DNA from: an uncultured Tenacibaculum sp. | Lineage (GTDB): Bacteria > Bacteroidota > Bacteroidia > Flavobacteriales > Flavobacteriaceae | NCBI RefSeq assembly: GCF_947495995.1 | Contig: NZ_CANMAX010000007.1 | Coordinates: forward strand, 64,001 to 128,000 | Length of the DNA stretch: 64,000 bases | Reading direction: 5' to 3' | In this document: positions 60,711 to 64,000 of the stretch, in pieces | Layout: every line of letters begins with the position of its first letter | How positions within the stretch are numbered: position 1 is the first letter of the stretch | Notes under the pieces: model-generated | The model's input: the letters and a program-made list of their open reading frames with translations, nothing else | The model's database searches: none | What the model was told of the DNA's origin: nothing | Program-made: the position numbers and the translations under genes

Positions 60711-60902
60711 TTAATAAAGGTTATTTTCTAAATCTTGTTTTTCTTTTTTTAGTAATTGATTTAATTTTTCTAATTCGGTTTTCTTTTCTGAAGTATTTAA
60801 TTGATCGTTGTCTTTTATTTTCTTTTTCAGAGCATTATATTTTTGTTTTATGCTTTCAAAATGATCATCTAATCCAGAAGAATGTAATTGTAGATTTTTC
60901 AT
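60711..60902 (-). CDS. small coiled-coil protein
   Basis: A 63-residue charged protein (SIKQKYNALKKKIKDNDQLN, KKTELEKLNQLLKKEKQDLE) predicted to form a coiled coil. It is short but has a start ATG and the right gene-like codon pattern; it is upstream of the small membrane gene. Confidence 0.5.
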   Translation of the reverse strand: MKNLQLHSSGLDDHFESIKQKYNALKKKIKDNDQLNTSEKKTELEKLNQLLKKEKQDLENNLY

Positions 60903-60946
60903 ATTAAAAAGAGCTTATGTATTGTTATTTATAAAGTTAAGCAATA

Positions 60947-61336
60947 TTATTTTATTTCTTCTTCTATTAATGCAGACATCCAAGAATTAAACGTATCATT
61001 TTCAAAAACAGAATTTACACAAATAAATCCTGTCTTTTCATTTGAAATATCATAATCATACTTATACACTTCAAACATATTATCATCGTTAATTGCAATT
61101 TTTAGTGCTATACTATATTTTCCATTATGTAAGCGAGCTCTGGTTAATTGTAAAAAATAAAGAGATGTACCTGCTCTTACTAAAGAATTATATCCTTTTT
61201 CTTTAAACTCATGTATTAGATTAATCATGAGATCTAATTGTTCAGTGTTTTTTAATATTGCCGACTCTTTAAAATAAGATGTTATTTCATTCCAAGAGTT
61301 TTCAAAGTCTTTTTTAATCTTTTCTGAATGTTGCAT
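60947..61336 (-). CDS. unknown cytosolic protein
   Basis: A 129-residue protein: NSWNEITSYFKESAILKNTE, SLVRAGTSLYFLQLTRARLH, GKYSIALKIAINDDNMFEVY. Reads like a small alpha/beta domain; no family recognised. Ends four bases ahead of the next gene upstream on this strand. Confidence 0.55.
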   Translation of the reverse strand: MQHSEKIKKDFENSWNEITSYFKESAILKNTEQLDLMINLIHEFKEKGYNSLVRAGTSLYFLQLTRARLHNGKYSIALKIAINDDNMFEVYKYDYDISNEKTGFICVNSVFENDTFNSWMSALIEEEIK

Positions 61337-61340
61337 AAAC

Positions 61341-61817
61341 TTACTCGATATTTTTGATACGACTTTTATACTCAGAAAGACATTGCTTCTCTAATTTTAT
61401 TTCTGGACTATAAAATCTATTTCCTTCCATGTAATTTTTACTAACACTAATAAATTCTAAAGTATCTAAATCAATTAAAATAGAGTAGCTGTATTCTACC
61501 AAATCACTAGAGATTGAAAAGTTTAAGTAATAAGGAATTACATCTTTATAATGATACCATGAAGCAGATAAATCGATCTCACAATATTCCTTAGATTTAA
61601 AAAACTGTTGTAAACATTCAGGAAATATTACCGTTTTATTATTGATGGATAGCTTTTTGTCTTTAACAATAAATTTGGGGTTTTTATATTGTTTGGGCAA
61701 ACCAATAATGTTTCCTTTTCGATCTAATTTTAGAGGTGTATCTCGATGAATTACTTCTGTGTTATTGAAAGAAAATAGTGATATTACAACTAGAAGTATT
61801 TTCAGTTTTAATAGCAT
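61341..61817 (-). CDS. exported protein of unknown function
   Basis: A 158-residue protein with signal peptide (LKILLVVISLFSFNN) and two Cys (FPECLQQFFKSKEYCEIDLS) that may bond. No family recognised. It is immediately upstream of the gene at 60947. Confidence 0.55.
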   Translation of the reverse strand: MLLKLKILLVVISLFSFNNTEVIHRDTPLKLDRKGNIIGLPKQYKNPKFIVKDKKLSINNKTVIFPECLQQFFKSKEYCEIDLSASWYHYKDVIPYYLNFSISSDLVEYSYSILIDLDTLEFISVSKNYMEGNRFYSPEIKLEKQCLSEYKSRIKNIE

Positions 61818-61860
61818 AGCTGTTTTTTACGGTTTCTTGTTCTAGTTAAAAGTAAAAAAT

Positions 61861-61892
61861 AAAAGCGATTTAAGATATTTCTTAAACCGCTT
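61861..61892 (-). terminator. terminator after the Yip1-like gene
   Basis: GCGGTTTAAG-aaatat-CTTAAATCGC followed by TTTTATTTTT on the minus strand. Confidence 0.75.
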
Positions 61893-61946
61893 TATTAATT
61901 TTTTAATACGTCTTGTTATTCAAAACTTGGCATTCTTAGAAGATAA

Positions 61947-62504
61947 TTACAAATAGAAGTTTGAAATTAAAGTTCCTATTTGAAGTATTAGCAAAGGAGC
62001 AATATTAATTACAGCATTTAAAATACTGTATTTATTGAATTTTATAAATCCTTGAAATAGAATATCTATAGAAAGTAACCAAGATATACAAAGTAAGGAG
62101 TTTCTTAAGTATGAGTTATTATATTCATGAATAAAAAACTCGGTGTTTTTTAAAATTCCTATGCAAGTAAGTCCGATAATGATAGGAATAAAACTGTATG
62201 CAAAAAGAGAAAATATTTCAATATAGGTAGCCTTTCCGTTTAAACGTTCTCCGATTTTAAAAAGTAAGTAAGAAAAAAATGTTCCTACAAGTATAGAAAA
62301 CCCGATTGTTAAGATTAATTGAAGAATTAAAAAGATAAACTCAATTTTGGTTTCAGCAGTAAGATCAAATGAAAATAAAAAAGTAATTATTGCATAAACC
62401 CCGAATATGATATTACTCTTTCTATTTAAATTATCTTCAAATTCATTATCGAGTAGTTCGAGTCCTTTTTTTGTGCTAAATAAAATAAGTATTATCGATT
62501 TCAT
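61947..62504 (-). CDS. Yip1-like membrane protein
   Basis: A 185-residue protein with five helices (about 30-48, 57-80, 95-117, 133-150 and 161-183). The helix pattern is that of Yip1/YIF1-type membrane proteins (SIILILFSTKKGLELLDN start, ATYIEIFSLFAYSFIPIIIG). Function unknown; distant similarity only. Confidence 0.6.
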   Translation of the reverse strand: MKSIILILFSTKKGLELLDNEFEDNLNRKSNIIFGVYAIITFLFSFDLTAETKIEFIFLILQLILTIGFSILVGTFFSYLLFKIGERLNGKATYIEIFSLFAYSFIPIIIGLTCIGILKNTEFFIHEYNNSYLRNSLLCISWLLSIDILFQGFIKFNKYSILNAVINIAPLLILQIGTLISNFYL

Positions 62505-62560
62505 TTTTTCAGAAGTTTTCTTAGCTATTTTTCATATCAAAGTTAAAAAAGATTCATTTT

Positions 62561-62929
62561 TTAATCCACTTCATTATAACGATCGTTACGAGTAGTTGGT
62601 TGAGAGATTACGATGAATTCTAAATTTTCATTTTGTTGATTCAAAATTCTATGTTTTACGTTTGCAGGTACATGTATTCCTTCTCCACTTTCAACTGTAA
62701 CAATGGAGTTTTCAATTTCAAAAGTTGCTATTCCTTTTAAAATTCTAAAGAACTGCTGTGCTTTTTTGTGATGATGTTTTTGTTCTTTAGTATTCGGAGG
62801 CATGAGTTCTTCAATAATACTTAAATCATTAGATTTTACTAAATGCCATCCGCTGCATTGATCACCCCAATAATAATGTTCACTGTTTTCTTTTGTTGAT
62901 TTTTTTAAAGTGTGTTTTTCGTAATCCAT
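62561..62929 (-). CDS. cupin-domain protein
   Basis: A 122-residue single-cupin protein. Conserved beta-barrel motifs are HHHKKAQQFFRILKG and GEGIHVPANVKHRI (metal-binding His and Glu). Substrate unknown. It overlaps the LOG-family gene by 25 bases in a different frame. Confidence 0.88.
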   Translation of the reverse strand: MDYEKHTLKKSTKENSEHYYWGDQCSGWHLVKSNDLSIIEELMPPNTKEQKHHHKKAQQFFRILKGIATFEIENSIVTVESGEGIHVPANVKHRILNQQNENLEFIVISQPTTRNDRYNEVD

Positions 62930-63486
62930 TTTTCTACTGTTGGAGCTTTATAAGTTTTCATTTTGCTAAGTAGATCATCAACATTATTACTAACTAAAAC
63001 CATATTTCTATTTACTTCTTTTAAAAGACCTTTTGTAACCATAGTATCTAAAAAAGAGATAAGTTCATTGTAATATCCATTGCTGTTAAGTATTCCGATC
63101 GGTTTTTTATGAAGACCTAATTGTCCCCAAGTTAACATTTCAAAAAGTTCTTCGAGAGTTCCAAAACCACCAGGCAAAGCAATTACTCCGTCGCAAAGAT
63201 CATTCATCTTTGTTTTTCTTTCATGCATAGATTCTACCAAAATAAGCTCAGTTAATTCGGTATGCGCAATTTCTTTTGCTGCTAAAAACTTAGGTAAAAC
63301 ACCAATTACTTTTCCATTTTTTTCTAGAGCTCCGTTGGCTACTTCCCCCATTAATCCAACATTTGCTCCGCCGTAAACAAGTTCAATGTTTTCAAGAGCT
63401 AATTGATTACCAAGCTTTCTTGCTTGAGTTTTAAATTCAGTATCGGTTCCAAAACTTGAACCGCAAAAAACTGTAATTCTATTCAT
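62905..63486 (-). CDS. LOG-family cytokinin riboside phosphoribohydrolase
   Basis: A 193-residue protein with the LOG signature: VFCGSSFGTD, VYGGANVGLMG, MHERKTKMNDLC and the PGGFGTLEELFEMLTWGQLG motif. LOG enzymes release free cytokinin bases from their riboside monophosphates, though many bacterial members act on general AMP-like nucleotides. The cupin gene overlaps its 3' end. Confidence 0.92.
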   Translation of the reverse strand: MNRITVFCGSSFGTDTEFKTQARKLGNQLALENIELVYGGANVGLMGEVANGALEKNGKVIGVLPKFLAAKEIAHTELTELILVESMHERKTKMNDLCDGVIALPGGFGTLEELFEMLTWGQLGLHKKPIGILNSNGYYNELISFLDTMVTKGLLKEVNRNMVLVSNNVDDLLSKMKTYKAPTVEKWITKNTL

Positions 63487-63492
63487 AATAAT

Positions 63493-64000
63493 TTAATAAG
63501 CTATTGTTATTGGCGCATTTTTGACTTCATATCTAATGTTTAGCACACTAGCATTAATAAAATCTACACCAAATTTTTTAGTAGTTCCGTAAGCCTCATG
63601 TATATGTCCAGCTAAATGAACTTTAGGTTTAATTTTTTTAATCGTATTCAGTAAGTTTTCGCAACCAACAGCTTCATTTTTATTGGTTAAGTCAAGAACT
63701 TCATAAGCAGGACCATGAGTTATTAAAATATCTGTTTCTTCTGGAATTTTATCCCAATGTTTTTGAATTTCTTCACCTCTTTGGCGGTTAAAAGCCCAAT
63801 CGTAAAACCAAGGTTGTACAGGCGAACCCCAAATATTGATTCCTTCGATAGTTATACCAGAATCATTAAGATAAATAATACTGGAAGGTATAAGTTCTTC
63901 AATTTCTTCAGGACTTGCTTTTTCAAAGAAAAAATCATGATTACCGGCGATAAATATTTTGTGTTTGAAATCAAGCGCTTTAAACCAATTCAGAAAATCT
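63493..64000 (-). CDS. metallophosphoesterase, truncated at window edge
   Basis: The C-terminal 168 codons of a calcineurin-like phosphoesterase. Motifs are FIAGNHDFFF (GNHD), ILITHGPAYEVLD (GH motif as THGP) and LAGHIHEAYGTTKK (GHxH). The N-terminal half is outside the window. It is six bases upstream of the LOG-family gene. Confidence 0.9.
   Translation of the reverse strand, partial: DFLNWFKALDFKHKIFIAGNHDFFFEKASPEEIEELIPSSIIYLNDSGITIEGINIWGSPVQPWFYDWAFNRQRGEEIQKHWDKIPEETDILITHGPAYEVLDLTNKNEAVGCENLLNTIKKIKPKVHLAGHIHEAYGTTKKFGVDFINASVLNIRYEVKNAPITIAY

Noticed and set aside
1..64000. CRISPR arrays, rRNA, tRNA genes
   Set aside because: None seen by eye on either strand; a covariance-model scan would be the decisive test.

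Overview
The window reads as a low-GC chromosomal segment of a marine-type Flavobacteriaceae bacterium (Bacteroidota), plausibly Tenacibaculum or a close relative. The genus is inference. The phylum rests on a C-terminal type IX secretion (T9SS) sorting domain at 47.6-49.7 kb, DUF4097 and PepSY families, ECF sigma/anti-sigma pairs, many short Cys lipobox proteins and TAnnTTTG-like -7 elements. No rRNA, tRNA, CRISPR array, phage or classical insertion sequence was seen.

Layout. 1-2.2 kb: end of an acyl-carrier-protein gene, its phosphopantetheinyl transferase and membrane genes including a SemiSWEET. 2.4-7 kb: acyltransferase, TesB thioesterase, SdpI-like, SCO and RseP genes. 7-9 kb: a duplicated block (end of rseP, a 54-residue zinc-ribbon gene and a terminator) encloses an orphan NHLP-type RiPP precursor next to a JmjC/cupin-like gene. 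9-16.4 kb: biotin cluster bioF-bioD-bioA-ketosynthase-bioB, invaded by two near-identical GIY-YIG genes bordered by palindromes; one palindrome copy is read in frame inside bioF. 16.4-17.5 kb: a secreted-protein gene broken at an A8 tract. 17.5-22.4 kb: umuDC, Lrp regulator, HupE-like, deaminase and S41 protease. 22.4-28.3 kb: lipoprotein nuclease, ECF sigma/anti-sigma operon with two DUF4097 proteins, transglutaminase lipoprotein. 28.3-33.3 kb: OmpA-like protein and an apparent toxin/immunity operon with an RNase A-like (CdiA-CT) domain. 33.4-42.9 kb: housekeeping genes (GH3-like, M23, nadD, gmk, yicC, DMT transporter, two hydrolases, AlkB, RDD, HD). 42.9-54.2 kb: S8 protease with eight hemopexin repeats, a lipoprotein resembling its propeptide, an ECF sigma/TPR pair and a divergent locus of LRR-T9SS, two exported proteins and a membrane-anchored CHAT protease. 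54.2-64 kb: almost entirely minus-strand small genes, many unknown, ending in a LOG-family gene and a truncated metallophosphoesterase.

Functional links: biotin synthesis in 9-16.4 kb; yicC-gmk-nadD-M23-GH3 as a housekeeping run; three secretion or signalling modules (ECF/DUF4097, toxin operon, CHAT locus). The least explained structures are the orphan RiPP precursor inside a segmental duplication, the palindrome/GIY-YIG elements, the split toxin operon, and the protease/inhibitor/CHAT neighbourhood.
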